A stretch of DNA of 44,299 nucleotides from Brachionus plicatilis (GCA_010279815.1 QEOQ01000433.1:211057-255355), one strand, 5' to 3'; numbered from the stretch's first letter, positions 29,592 through 40,037 are shown. Numbers and translations are program-made. Notes: generated by a model from the letters alone, not told the origin.

Positions 29592-30205
29592 AAATATTTT
29601 ATTATTTAAACAAACATTTCAAGTATATAAATCATAATTGAATTTTATATATAGATCAAAAAAGCTGTTTCAATCATTCACAGCGGTTATGCATCAACTT
29701 GAACAAAAGCTTTTTAATCAATTACAAAAAAAATTATTTTAAACTCAACAACAGCAATTTATCAATACCCTAGGCAGAGAGAAAGAGAGGCAACAAAAAA
29801 AATTTTCTTGCTCCTTATCAAATCCTAAAAGTGGTCAAAAATTCAAAGTATTCCACTTGGCATTGCCATTGGCACTGGGGTCTGGGGGAGAGCAAAACTC
29901 ATAAGCATTCGTTGAAGAAGAGCTCGATTTATTTAGAAAAAAAGGAATGGCTCAAATTTGTGTAAACCAAGCTCTTCTCTCTTTCTTAATCTTTCTCGAC
30001 GGATCGAAATTTTCTTCTATAGAATCGCATTAATCACCAATAACAGATAGTTCAATGTGTTTATTATCGTTTTAAGAAACAGTTATGCAATTGGCTTATC
30101 ATCGACACCCACCTGCCTATTATGCTTCAATTGGCTCACACCAAGCTAATCTATAAAATCTAATTTTATTTCTTAGATTAGAAATTTATTCTCAAGAACA
30201 AAAAG
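29592..30205. other. Upstream region of the TPR gene
   Basis: This is a less A/T-biased region (29800-30130) that probably includes the promoter. A TTTTATTTCTTAG acceptor-like site (AG 30175-30176) lies 29 nt before the ATG, a possible spliced-leader or 5'UTR-intron acceptor. Confidence 0.4.
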
Positions 30206-30985
30206 ATGAACATCGATCAGGAGCTAGCAAATTTGAGTCAAGAGCTGCAGAAAAATCCGGCCAATGTTCAAGCTAAACAGGCCAAAGCAGTTTTGCTGAA
30301 CAACAAAGCGTTGACGTTGAGCAAAGAGGCCAAGCACGACGAAGCTTTGAAGCTGATCAAACAGTCAATTGAGCTCGACCAGACCAATCCAGGCTTGTTC
30401 AACAACCAGGCCATTTTTTTGTCCAAAATGAACAAGTACAACGAGGCTATTGAGTCTGTGAACAAAGCGCTTCAGCTCGAGCCCGAGAACAAGACCTCGC
30501 TTGAAATACTGTCGGTCAATTTGAACAATCAATTCACTGTTGATGTTCAAAAGGGCTTGAACAACGAGGCCCTCGAGAAAATCTCTCGAGCCATCGAGCT
30601 CAGACCTGGCGAGATCATTTTTCACTGCAACAAAGCCTCTATTTTGAACAAGCTGAACAGACAAAAAGAAGCGTTGGAGTGGGCCGATAAGGCACTGGCC
30701 ATAGATCAGTCGAGCTCGAATGCGCGAACAATCAAGTCTGTGATCCTGAATCAATTGGCTTTGGAGGATGCAGACAATCAGAGGTTTGGCGACGCCATCG
30801 CAAAGATTGATCAAGCTATTGGGCTAAAGTCAAACGAGATCGGACACTACATCAACAAGGGATCGTTTTTGCTCAGCTTGGACAGAGTTCAAGAAGCGGC
30901 CAAGTGTGCCGACAAGGCTCTTGAGCTCGACAAAGAAAACAAAGATGCAAAGAAATTAAAGGAGATTATTCTCAAGAGAAAGTAG
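30206..30985 (+). CDS. Tetratricopeptide-repeat protein (three ~74-residue units)
   Basis: A single exon of 259 residues, predicted soluble, with no signal peptide. TPR helices are clear: e.g. NNKALTLSKEAKHDEALKLI, NNQAIFLSKMNKYNEAIESV, CNKASILNKLNRQKEALEWA and INKGSFLLSLDRVQEAAKCA, each followed by A-L-x-L-D/E-x-x-N. The whole protein is three copies of a two-TPR unit of about 74 residues, starting near residues 28, 101 and 175 (AVLLNNKAL, SVNLNNQFT, SVILNQLAL), with a fourth start truncated at EIILKRK. TPR arrays bind peptides of partner proteins; no co-domain identifies the partner. The codon composition and clean frame argue for a functional gene. AATAAA at 31034-31039. Confidence 0.88.
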   Translation: MNIDQELANLSQELQKNPANVQAKQAKAVLLNNKALTLSKEAKHDEALKLIKQSIELDQTNPGLFNNQAIFLSKMNKYNEAIESVNKALQLEPENKTSLEILSVNLNNQFTVDVQKGLNNEALEKISRAIELRPGEIIFHCNKASILNKLNRQKEALEWADKALAIDQSSSNARTIKSVILNQLALEDADNQRFGDAIAKIDQAIGLKSNEIGHYINKGSFLLSLDRVQEAAKCADKALELDKENKDAKKLKEIILKRK

Positions 30986-31500
30986 ACACAATTGGACATA
31001 GTAAATTAGTAGGGAGTGTTTCTTTGTTTTTTAAATAAATAGTTTTTTTTTTTTAAATAAAATAGTTTAATCTCAAAAAAAGAAAATAAAAAAAATTTCT
31101 TATTTTATTATTTTTACTTGTAAATATTAAGGAAATTGTTAACTCATACAACAATTCATCTATTAAATCTATTCAAAAAAAGTCTCAACTAAACAAATTT
31201 TTTCTTTTTTTTTTATAAATATAAATATTTTTATATTTATTTTTTTTTTTAATTTTATTTAAATTTTTTTTTAATTATTTAAATTTTTATAATTTGTAAA
31301 TCAATTAAACTTTTTTTTTCTGTATAGCGTATTGCTGAAAGGGGAGCGTGCGATCTCCAAGCAGCCGGCCTAAATGGCTATTTGTAAAAAAATTAATTTT
31401 GTTAGGTATTTCAAATGGTGTGCATTCAAAAAAATCAATTACCAAAGATGTTAAAAAACAAAAGCCTGATTTGAAGCACCAAAATTTATCTTAATTTTGT
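30986..31500. other. Spacer after the TPR gene
   Basis: 3' sequence of the TPR gene, then long T-runs. A GC-rich islet at about 31325-31378 (GGGGAGCGTGCGATCTCC, CAGCCGGCCTAAATGGC) stands out but has no assigned identity. Confidence 0.35.
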
Positions 31501-32260
31501 TGAATCTGAACAGATCCACAAACCAATGTTAAAAAAATTACCTAAAGAGACTTTATTTGAAATAAATCAACTTTTTACATGAGTTTAGAACTAGACCAAG
31601 TGCCAAAATCATGGAAAACAGCAAGTATAACCCATGACCCCCAAGAAAACGTCTCCCACTCAGGATCCTAATAACTATCGTTTCTTCAGAGCAATAATCT
31701 ACTTATTCATGAACAATCAGGATTTAGAAAACATAGACGTGCTGCAGATAATCTTTGATTTCTTATTCAAAAATATGCAGAGTCTTTTAATAGAAAGAAA
31801 AAAGTGTGTTGTCCATATTTTGACATTTCTAAAGCTTTTGATAGAGTTTGGTATGACGGACTTAATTAGAAGCTAATACGAATTGATAAAAGCTAATACA
31901 ACTTATCTTATTTATTGAAAAAGATCATTTCTACACTTACGGTATTTTAGAGATGTATAAGGTCATCTAAGTGATCAATACCCTATTAAACCAAGAGTTC
32001 CAAAATGATCGGTAATTAGTCCACTTCTTTTAGCATTTTCATAAATGACATACCAAAAAGAAACAAAAAAATCTACCACTACTCTCTTCTTTTTGCAGAT
32101 GATATTGACTACTTTTTTTAAAATTTCTAATAGGATAAGAAATCTTGAAAGCGTGATTTATAAAGTACCCAAAAAAAAATTGATAAATAGCTTTTCAAAT
32201 GGAAAATGAAAATTTCTATAGAAAAGTCATGTTATATGATTTCTGAGAAAAAAATTAAAG
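31501..32260 (+). pseudogene. LINE reverse transcriptase remnant
   Basis: Blocks in broken frames: IHKPMLKKLPKETLFEINQL, QVPKSWKTASIT, EQSGFRKHRRAADN, YFDISKAFDRVWYDGL (motif A) and LLFADD (motif C), then KWKMKISIEKS (thumb). The sequence closely parallels the 25511 copy, so both probably come from one Jockey/CR1-like family. Many stops and frame changes are present. Confidence 0.78.
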
Positions 32261-33949
32261 TTAAAATCAATCTTGACCTTAAAATTAATGATAGCAATTC
32301 AAATAATGAAAAAAAAAATTTTTTTCTAAAGAACAAAGATTCATTTAGAAATTAAAAAATATGGTAAAATGAAGTATAAAAGTTTTAGTTAATAAAATAT
32401 TCAAAACTTTAACTAATAAAATGACAAGTAATGATCTAATCTAAAGAAAAAAAAAAGCAAAGCAAAGCAAAGTTTCTTAGCATCAATATTTATTCTAAAT
32501 TTAATTTTAATTCAATGATAAATGTGTTAAAAGCCACTAAGAATTTATTAACGCAAAAATAGGAAAAAAATTAAAAGAAAGTTTTCTTGCTAAATATTTT
32601 ATTTAATACTAGTCCAATACGAGACCAATTCTAGTCTAAAGAAAATTACAATACATAACGAAAGAAAAGAATGGAAAAGAAATGCTAAAAAACAATAGTT
32701 ATCTAGTGCAACTTGAAATTACATACTTGACTATGTGACTTTGCGGTCTAAGCCGAAGTTTATTTTAAATCACGTATTTTTTTTCAAGTCGCATGAACAA
32801 ATCTTTATTGACATCATTTTTTTTGACCTCTTATTTTGTATTTTATTATTTTAATAAAGTTCAAAAAATTTTCCTCTATTTATTTAATTAAAAATTTTTA
32901 TAAGATTATTATTGACAGTGCCTGTTGTTTGAATCCACAAGAAAAAGAATTTTTTTACTTGAAAATCAAATAAGCTATGCTGTTGAGTTTGTTCACATCT
33001 ATTAAAGCTACAGAGAGTGTTCATAATGATGAAATAGAGATGGTCGAATTTTGGCAAGACCAAAGATTTTTTTTTTATTTTAGTTTAATCGTTGAATTTG
33101 AAATTACAAAAAAAAAAAATTTCAAAATTTTTTCAATATTGATAAAATGCTTAAATTTTCAAAGAAAATTTTTTAATAAAGACTTAAACAAATATATTTA
33201 ATTTTATTACTATTAGATTAAGCATATTGCATTCCTCTGCTGCTACTTAATAAAGTATCGTGAGTTTAAATAGCTTTCTTAATCGCACGAATACCTTTAG
33301 ATACTCAGGGTTTTGCTAATATCTCAATAATAGCTTTCTAAGCAATTGTTTATAAGAGTTTATTTTTTATAAAGATGAAATGAGATAAAAGAAAGGCTTT
33401 CTATAATTTTGCTTGGATCATATTTATTTTTTTATTATTTGAGTAGTATTAATTCCAGACGAAGCAAGATTCATATTGTTCGAGCTGGAAGGTGCTTCAG
33501 TGTTGAAAAACAATGAGAATAAGCTTACTTATGTAATTTTAGATGAAAAGAATTAACTTGGAATTTTTAAAGCATTTATCAACGCATTAGCTATCTGTAT
33601 TTAAAAAAATATTTTAATTTAAAAAAAAATTGAAAAGATTTCAAATGATAAAACTTTTGCTTGATAAATTAAAAAAAATAATTTACTTAATCAAATAACT
33701 TGTAAAATTAAAAAAAAAAACACCTTTTTAAATAATTTATTCGGAAAATGTTAAAGTAACTTCAATGGAATGATTTAACATAATGTGGATGTTTGTCAAC
33801 AATTTTTTGTTTTTAATGAAAAATAAAGTTGAGTATCTTTGAAATTTTTACGACTGACTGAAGACTTTTATCAATCACTTATGAATTTAAAATTTGTCGG
33901 CTTTGATAGATTATAATATTTGAAAAAAAGTCAACAAAAATTATGCAGT
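32261..33949. other. Spacer without recognised genes
   Basis: Long A/T-rich stretch. A GCAAA run (about 32456-32471) and a 74-codon biased frame at 32977-33201 are present; neither is convincing as a gene. Some of the first few hundred bases may be further LINE 3' debris. Confidence 0.35.
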
Positions 33950-34393
33950 AAAAGTTACTATTTTTTAATATATTATACTAATTTTTACGTAAATTTAGCT
34001 AAAAAAAGGTAAAATATAGTAAAAAGAAAGAATTTTTTGAAAAAAAAATTAAGAAATTTTTATTTATTCTAATAAACTAGCAGTCCGACCATCTGCCAAT
34101 TTTATCCATCACTATCTCAATTACCTATAAAACAAAAAATAACACAAATTCAAGTCGATTAAAAAAGTAAATAATCATTAAAATATGATGAATTAAATTT
34201 GTGTCATTTTTTATTTTATAGGTAATTGATATAGAGCTGGATAAAATTTGCGGATGATCGGACTGCTAGTTTAGAGAAAATAAAAATTTCCTGATTTTTT
34301 TTTCAATAATACTTTTATTTTTTACCATTTTTTGCCTTTTTTAGCGAAATTTAGATAAAAATTAGTAAAAATTAGTAAAAAATATTAACTTTT
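33950..34393. repeat. ~440-bp long palindrome, probable MITE
   Basis: Arms of over 200 bp pair with moderate divergence. The best-conserved block is AAACTAGCAGTCCGACCATC (34074-34093), inverted at about 34251-34270, followed inwards by TCAATTACCTATAAAA, also inverted. Outer arms (GCTAAAAAAAGGTAAAA etc.) pair too. The inner ends could be TA-flanked, suggesting a smaller element inside a bigger palindrome. Confidence 0.65.
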
Positions 34394-35112
34394 GGAAAAA
34401 ATAGAAACAAATAAATAAATAGAAACTAATTTTTTAAAAATTTATTAGAAAATAATAAAAAATTAAAAAAATTGAGCTTTTTTTTGGCCTTTTCATATTT
34501 AACAATTTTTGTGTAAAATTACGTAAATTTGCGTAAAATATCCAGAAATTTACGTGTCAAATCGGAACTGTAAATGTTTTAAAATAAAACATAAAGAAAA
34601 GAATCTTCTAGAATTCGCATTTCTAATTTAATTTAAACCTTTTTTATTTTAAATTTTTTTCGAAAAAAAAATATCTCACAACTAATTAGCGATCAAATAA
34701 AAGAATTCACTGTTAACTCCGTTTGACTTTAGATTTTTTCTTATCTTAATAGCAAGTATATTATAAAGTATTTTGACATGTTAATTGTTAAAAGGTGATT
34801 GAGGTATTTTTTATTAAAATTTGACTTATTGATTAAAAAAAACACACTGAAACAAGTAATAAAAATATTAATAAATAATTAATTGATTACTTTTTTCCGT
34901 GTCTAAATTCATTTTCAGAGACAAACATAAAAAAAAATTCAAGTCTTACAAAACTCAGCAGTTTGTTTTATACTTAAACTAAAATATGATACTTCCTCCA
35001 ATATTGCGCATCATGAGGACCTTAATAAACTTGAACTCTTAACTATCTGGAATTGACTTTTTGAATATTTTTTCTTTACATTTTTATTTTATTTTGTTTT
35101 TTCTTGAATTTT
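34394..35112. other. Spacer, A/T-rich
   Basis: No gene is seen. It contains short ACGTAAATTT/GCGTAAAAT motifs like those in the neighbouring palindrome. Confidence 0.35.
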
Positions 35113-35120
35113 ATTTTATT

Positions 35121-35950
35121 GACAATTTAGTACAAAAATTACAGTACAAAAAATGGCATCTTGAAGTTGATGATCAATTCAATTTATCATTTCAATTCAA
35201 AGAGTTTATCTTTAGATATTTAATTAATCTTTATATTAATTTAAATAATTTTAATGTAAAATGCTTTACATGTTATGTAGATTTAAAAACTAAAAAAAAA
35301 TTTATTTCAAAAATATTTGTAGAAAAGATCGATCTTTTCATTTTATTACTTATTTACAATTTTAATATTTGAAATTCATTTTTAAAATTAATTTTAATTT
35401 TGAGTACTAGATACAAATACTTTTGAAATAAAAAATTTTAAAATAAACTCTACAAAAAATCAATTAAAAAAAATTATTTAAATCTAAAAACCGATTTTAT
35501 CAATGGATTTAGAAAAAAAATTTTTTAATTATTTAATTTTTTTGATCTACATAACATGTAAAGCATGTTACATTAAAATTATTTAAATAAATTTAAAGAT
35601 TGGTTTTAATATTTAAAGACAAACTCTTTGAATTGAAATAATATTTTGAATTGATCTTCAACTTCAAGATGCCCAAAAAAAAAAAAATTTATAATTTTTT
35701 TTCTAATTGTGCAAAAATGGTTCCATAAAAAGTACAATATTGTACAAATTTGTACAAACAAATTCTAAGCCCTGGAAAAACTCTCCAATTTTGATGGTGT
35801 GCATTAAACAGAAAATTAAAGATATTTTGCTAAGCTTGGAATTCTTTTGTACCAAATTTGTACAATATTTCTATTTTTGCAGAATTAGAAAAAAAATTCT
35901 AAATTTTTTATCTTTTGTACTGTAATTTTTGTTCTAAATTTTCACATTGT
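35121..35950. mobile_element. Degraded GGCAATGTG-family MITE with a nested MITE
   Basis: The right part (35690-35950) matches the 8011 element across GTGCAAAAATGGTTC, AATATTGTACAAATTTGTAC and the end CTGTAATTTTTGT...CACATTG. The left end survives as TTTAGTACAAAAATTACAGT (35127-35146). A 519-bp second MITE at 35155-35673 is inserted in the left arm. No target duplication is now visible. Confidence 0.7.
35155..35673. mobile_element. 519-bp palindromic MITE (GGCATCTTGAAGTT family)
   Basis: The ends GGCATCTTGAAGTTGATGAT and inverted GGCATCTTGAAGTTGAAGAT are followed by long imperfect arms (AATTCAAAGAGTTT...; TGTAAAATGCTTTACATGTT and its complement near 35545). The candidate target duplication CAAAAAAT/CAAAAAAA is weak because it is low-complexity. 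It is inserted into the 35121 MITE. Confidence 0.75.
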
Positions 35951-37333
35951 TTATTTTCATTTTCTTTTTTTCTTTTTCAATCTGAAGGAGCTTTAGCTCG
36001 ACACAGATAAAACAAATAAAAATAATAATGTATGATTAATTTTTTGTTAAATTTTTCTATAATCTCTTATCTTTAAAAAATTTTTTTTATTTAATTGATG
36101 ACTGATTTATTGGTTGTCCCTAAAATGCGGAATGCGGAATATTTTTGCGGAATTCCGCACTGAATTTTAGTGGTTTATTCCGCAAAATGACTTACTCAAA
36201 AACGCGGAATTCCGCATTTTAGTATTTAAATTTTATTTTGCGGAATTTAGTTGTGGCATATGCGGAATAAAAAAAATTAACTTTTAAAGTATACTTTATT
36301 GTTTTAATATATTTACTATAATCATCATGAATGATTTTATTTAGACTTTAAAAAAGTGTAAAATTAAGTTAATTTTTTTTAGTTTTGTGTTGAGTGTGCA
36401 GTTCAGAGATTTAGGAGTGGTATTAAGTGAGTGTGTTTGTTAGAATTTTAGGATGTGCTGAAACGATTACCAATTTTTCAAATTAATTTAATAGTTTAAA
36501 AATTTTCTAAGAAATATTAAATGATATTAAATAATATGAAATAATTTTCTATTAATTAATGTTTCTCAAGTTCTATGAAAAATAAATTATGTGAATAAAT
36601 TTCTATGAATTATTTTTCTATGATAGTGAGGTTCTACGAATTTTGCCTGATATTTACAATTTCTATGATTCATTTTATCTATGAAATAATAAATCATCTT
36701 ATTAAGCCTAAATATCATTAACAAAAATGTTTTAAGAATACAGATTTTTGGTGAAAAATAAGTAATTTCATTTTTAACACAATGCATAAATGAATTTAAT
36801 GTTGCATTCAAGGACGCTTTTAAAATATGTGAATCATTATCAATAAAATTTTAGTTTAATTTTTTATAAGTCAAAAAATCTCGCAAAAAGTTAAAAAAAA
36901 TTAAACGATAAACTTACTTAAATTGTTAAAATAAGACAAAATTGAGACTAAATCTAATTAAAGAAATATTTAAAACTCTCCAATTTGAAAAATTGATCAG
37001 TTTTTTAGAAAAATTAATTTTAATTTTAATTTTTGAACTGTTAATGATAAAAAATGTGTTTCGTTCTACCTGTCCGCAAAATAAAATAAACTTAATCCTG
37101 CAAAATAAAATGGGAAAAATCGTTTGACGAATGAAAAAAAAATTTATAGAATGAAAAAAAAATTAATTTAGAATAACTAAATTTTTATTTTTTAAAGTAT
37201 TAAGAATATTTTTTTTTAGAATTACAGAAACGTTTATAGAACAACATATAACATTGTAGTTTAAACTTAAGAACAAAAAGAAAAAAAATCCTTATAAAGT
37301 AAAAAATAATGTCAAATTAGTATAAAAAATTAA

Positions 37334-37611
37334 CTAAATTTTTAAAGCAGATTTTACTTTCGGTGGTCTGCCTCGATTTCTTTTCGGCTCGACTTCACAT
37401 GGCATAACATCGTCAGCTTTTCGTTTTTTTGGACGTCCAGGTCCTCTTTAAATCAATTCAACAGGCTCATTTTCTGGATTAACATCACTCATTGGAGCAA
37501 CAACACTCACTTCACCAGGGGCATCATTTAATAAAAAATTTTTACGAAAATTATTTTGATTTTTCTTTCTTCCTTGACGTGGTCTTAGAACAAACTTAGT
37601 AGGTCGCTCAT
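37334..37611 (-). pseudogene. AT-hook exon of the MULE
   Basis: After an acceptor-like ATTAACAG the minus strand reads RPTKFVLRPRQGRKKNQNNF, then NDAPGEVSVVAPMSDVNPEN, a TAA, then G-P-G-R-P-K-K-R-K and N-R-G-R-P-P-K-V-K, ending at CTA complement (37336-37334). Three basic R/G-R-P-type motifs resemble AT hooks. The layout matches the second exon of the zinc-finger/AT-hook pseudogene at 2631; the finger exon is missing here, perhaps lost at the MITE insertion. Confidence 0.65.
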
Positions 37612-38094
37612 CTGTTAATTTTGAAAATGAAAAAAAATTTCAAATACTAATTAAAATTATAAAATACTCTTATGTAATTTTTAATACTTAACTTACAATT
37701 TTATTTCTTAACATTAAAAATATTTTTTATTCTATAGTCTTTTTTTTAATTCGTCAAAAGATGCCCCCCCAAATAGAAGGCATCTTGAAGTTTAGGATCA
37801 AAAATATCAGATCAAATAGTAATTTTTTTATAACTTATGAATGGTAGTTGATTAAATCTCTCTGCAAAATGCTTAATAATGCAAAATACATGCTGATTAT
37901 TAGATGAGGCTCTGCAAAAACTCTGCATTTAAAATGCGCAGTCAAATTAAATACTTTTTAATGGCGTGCATTTTGCTGCAAAATGCAGAGTTTTTGCAGA
38001 GCCTCATCTAATATTCAGCATGTATTTTGCATTATTTAGCATTTTGCAGAGAAACTTAATCAAGTACCATTCAAAAGTTATAAACAAAATACTA

Positions 38095-39501
38095 CACAGT
38101 GATTTAATTTTTCTCAAAAATGGTCAAATTTTTAAAAATTAATTATTTTCTCTTAATTTTGAGTTCCTATAGGTAAAAAAGTGTGTAGATTTCGAATTTC
38201 TGGTTAGTTTTTATAAAGTTTGGATTTTTTTCATTTTAAAACGTATTTTTGATATTTAATTTTAAATAATTTTTTTAGCATCAAAATATTTAGTTAATTT
38301 ATATATAATTACATGAAATTAACAGAGTTTTAATAAAAATAAATAATTTTTCAATCATAAGATTTTATTTTAGTTATCATAAAAATAATATGGTAAATCA
38401 AATTGTTCTTCATGAATTAAATTTTCTTCAGTATTTTGAATTTGACAGTTTTCTAAATAGTCAGGCTCATCAAGGTCTTCTATTTCTTCATCTTGCTCAT
38501 AATCCTCTTCTTCAAGTATTAAAGGCCGTTTTAATTCAACTATATTTTCAATTTTCTCCTTTTTTTTGTTACGACATCTACCAATATTTGAACTTATTGT
38601 TGATAATAAAGGATCACTAGTAACAAGCAAATGTTTAAAATGGTCTGTATTAGTTAATACTCTATTTGCCTTTCGTGTGTGATGTAAACGAATGCTTTTA
38701 CTATCCTTATTTCGAGATTCTTGTGCTTCTTCACTGAATAATCCAACTGGATATAAAAGTTGAGTGACTACTTCAGGCCCATGAACTAGCAATTTGTGCA
38801 CAGATACTGGCATGTAAAACCAATTGTAATTTCTTATGTAAAAATTAAAAGGTTCTAAATAAAAAACATTTTTTAGATTTTTACTATTTTTTTATATTTT
38901 TTCTTCAAAAAATTTGACTTAAAACAATTATTTTAATTCAATTTAAAAATTTTCTAAAAATGCAATATTTGATAAAAGACCATTTTTGAAATTAAATAAT
39001 TCCTGTATCCGGCGGAATCCGGTGGGAACCTATATATTCCCATAAACTAGAATCAGAGTAGATTAAGTTCTTTTAAAACTCAGCTTGGAGAAATGTGGAG
39101 AACGTGACATAATATGCCATCAAACTTTTGAAAAAACGCGATTTTTTAGATGAGTTTTGGCCAAATAACAGACCAAAGAAAAAATAAAAATCAAAAAAGA
39201 AAATATTTTTTTAAAACTAGAAATTAAAATCTATATACTATGAAAAAAAAAAGTTTTTATGTTAATGCATATTATTTTTATTTAGATTCAAAAAATTGCA
39301 TCATTTTTTTGAAAAAAAAAGTTGATTTTTAGTCATTTTCAATGAGATCTTTTTAGATGTCTATTATGAAATATCAAGTTTTTTTTTTTTAAATAAAAAT
39401 ATAGACTTTTTTGGGTTAATAACTATTATAAAAATTATCTTATCTCAAAATTTGATATTTTTTGTTAAATGACCATTTTTGGTCTAAATTAAATCACTGT
39501 G
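38095..39501. mobile_element. Transib-type (RAG1-related) transposon, 1407 bp, internally deleted
   Basis: Both ends read inward CACAGTGATTTAATTT, then four differing bases, then CAAAAATGGTCA: 28 of 32 positions match. The flanks carry an exact 5-bp duplication TACTA (38090-38094, 39502-39506). CACAGTG equals the V(D)J heptamer, and a 5-bp duplication is the Transib length. The only coding sequence is a C-terminal transposase exon (38370-38813, minus strand). The rest of the transposase is missing, so it is non-autonomous. It lies inside the 37779 MITE. Confidence 0.88.
38370..38813 (-). CDS. Transib/RAG1-like transposase, C-terminal exon
   Basis: The frame is uninterrupted over 147 codons and extends upstream as N-W-F-Y-M-P. 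Block VHKLLVHGPEVVTQLL followed by GLFSEEAQESRNKDSK and LHHTRKANRV parallels the end of the RAG1 core, where H-x-x-L-x-H-x-P-E-I-I precedes S-E-x-x-E-S-x-N-K carrying the third catalytic acidic residue. TDHFKHLLVTSDPLLST closes the domain, and an acidic tail (EEEDYEQDEEIEDLDEPDYL) follows. It lies inside an element whose CACAGTG ends and 5-bp duplication independently indicate Transib. N-terminal catalytic Asp residues are absent, so it cannot be active alone. Family assignment is by motif comparison from memory. Confidence 0.65.
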   Translation of the reverse strand: MPVSVHKLLVHGPEVVTQLLYPVGLFSEEAQESRNKDSKSIRLHHTRKANRVLTNTDHFKHLLVTSDPLLSTISSNIGRCRNKKKEKIENIVELKRPLILEEEDYEQDEEIEDLDEPDYLENCQIQNTEENLIHEEQFDLPYYFYDN

Positions 39502-39664
39502 TACTATTTGATCTGATTTTTTTGATCCTAAACTTCAAGATGCCCAAATAAAATTTAAATACTAAAATGCGGAATTTCGCGTTAGTAGGTCATTTTGCAG
39601 AATAAAACACTAAAATTCAGTGCGGAATTCCGCATTCCGCGTTTTAGGGACAACCTGATTTATT

Positions 39665-39983
39665 GACATTTTTATTAATTAATTGACTAAAAATCTTAAT
39701 GCCAAGACAAAAATGAACACCATTGAGTGGTAGCAGATTTAAACTAATTTTAAAATTTTATTCAAATTTTCATTATCAAAAAAAAACTCCAACTGTTGAT
39801 CACAAAAAACACAATTTAACAAATCTAGACACAAGAGATCAAGTCGAATCGACTGGAAAAGCCTAAAAATCGGCTCTATCCAAAAGTTTACATTATATTG
39901 CTCTGCCATTCAATATAAAAAAAACAAAATAACAATTTAATTTTTAATAAAATATTTCAATTTATCATTTTTCTTATTTAGCC

Positions 39984-40019
<36 letters not shown>

Positions 40020-40037
40020 TTAATTCTCATTTTGTTT
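39665..40037. other. Region upstream of makorin with a 33-A homopolymer
   Basis: Spacer and presumed promoter of makorin. Bases 39985-40017 are 33 consecutive A, immediately followed by a pyrimidine tract. No gene is seen. Confidence 0.5.

Larger units (their letters stand above)
37779..39544. mobile_element. Palindromic MITE (GGCATCTTGAAGTT family) carrying a nested Transib
   Basis: The inverted ends are GGCATCTTGAAGTTTAGGAT at both sides, flanked by a near-exact 9-bp duplication (CAAATAGAA at 37770-37778, CAAATAAAA at 39545-39553). Arms continue through ATCAGATCAAATAGTA. The centre holds TGCAAAAACTCTGCAT and its inverse near 37915-38000. Without the 1.4-kb insertion (38095-39501 plus 5 bp) the MITE is about 354 bp. 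Confidence 0.85.
36112..39655. mobile_element. 3.5-kb Mutator-like element, 9-bp target duplication
   Basis: Terminal inverted repeats start GGTTGTCCCTAAAA and run 127 bp on the left (36112-36238) and 110 bp on the right (39546-39655), with the repeated palindromic motif GCGGAATTCCGC. An exact 9-bp duplication TGATTTATT flanks the element (36103-36111, 39656-39664). Long TIRs plus a 9-bp duplication are the MULE signature. Internally it carries an AT-hook protein remnant (37334-37611) and has been hit by a palindromic MITE that itself contains a Transib-like element. Confidence 0.9.

Noticed and set aside
30365..30814. 149-codon antisense frame over the TPR gene
   Set aside because: It is a shadow of the TPR coding strand; the sense frame shows unmistakable TPR periodicity.
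35061..35372. 103-codon + frame
   Set aside because: It spans a boundary between two nested MITEs and is Phe/Leu/Ile/Lys-rich; not a gene.
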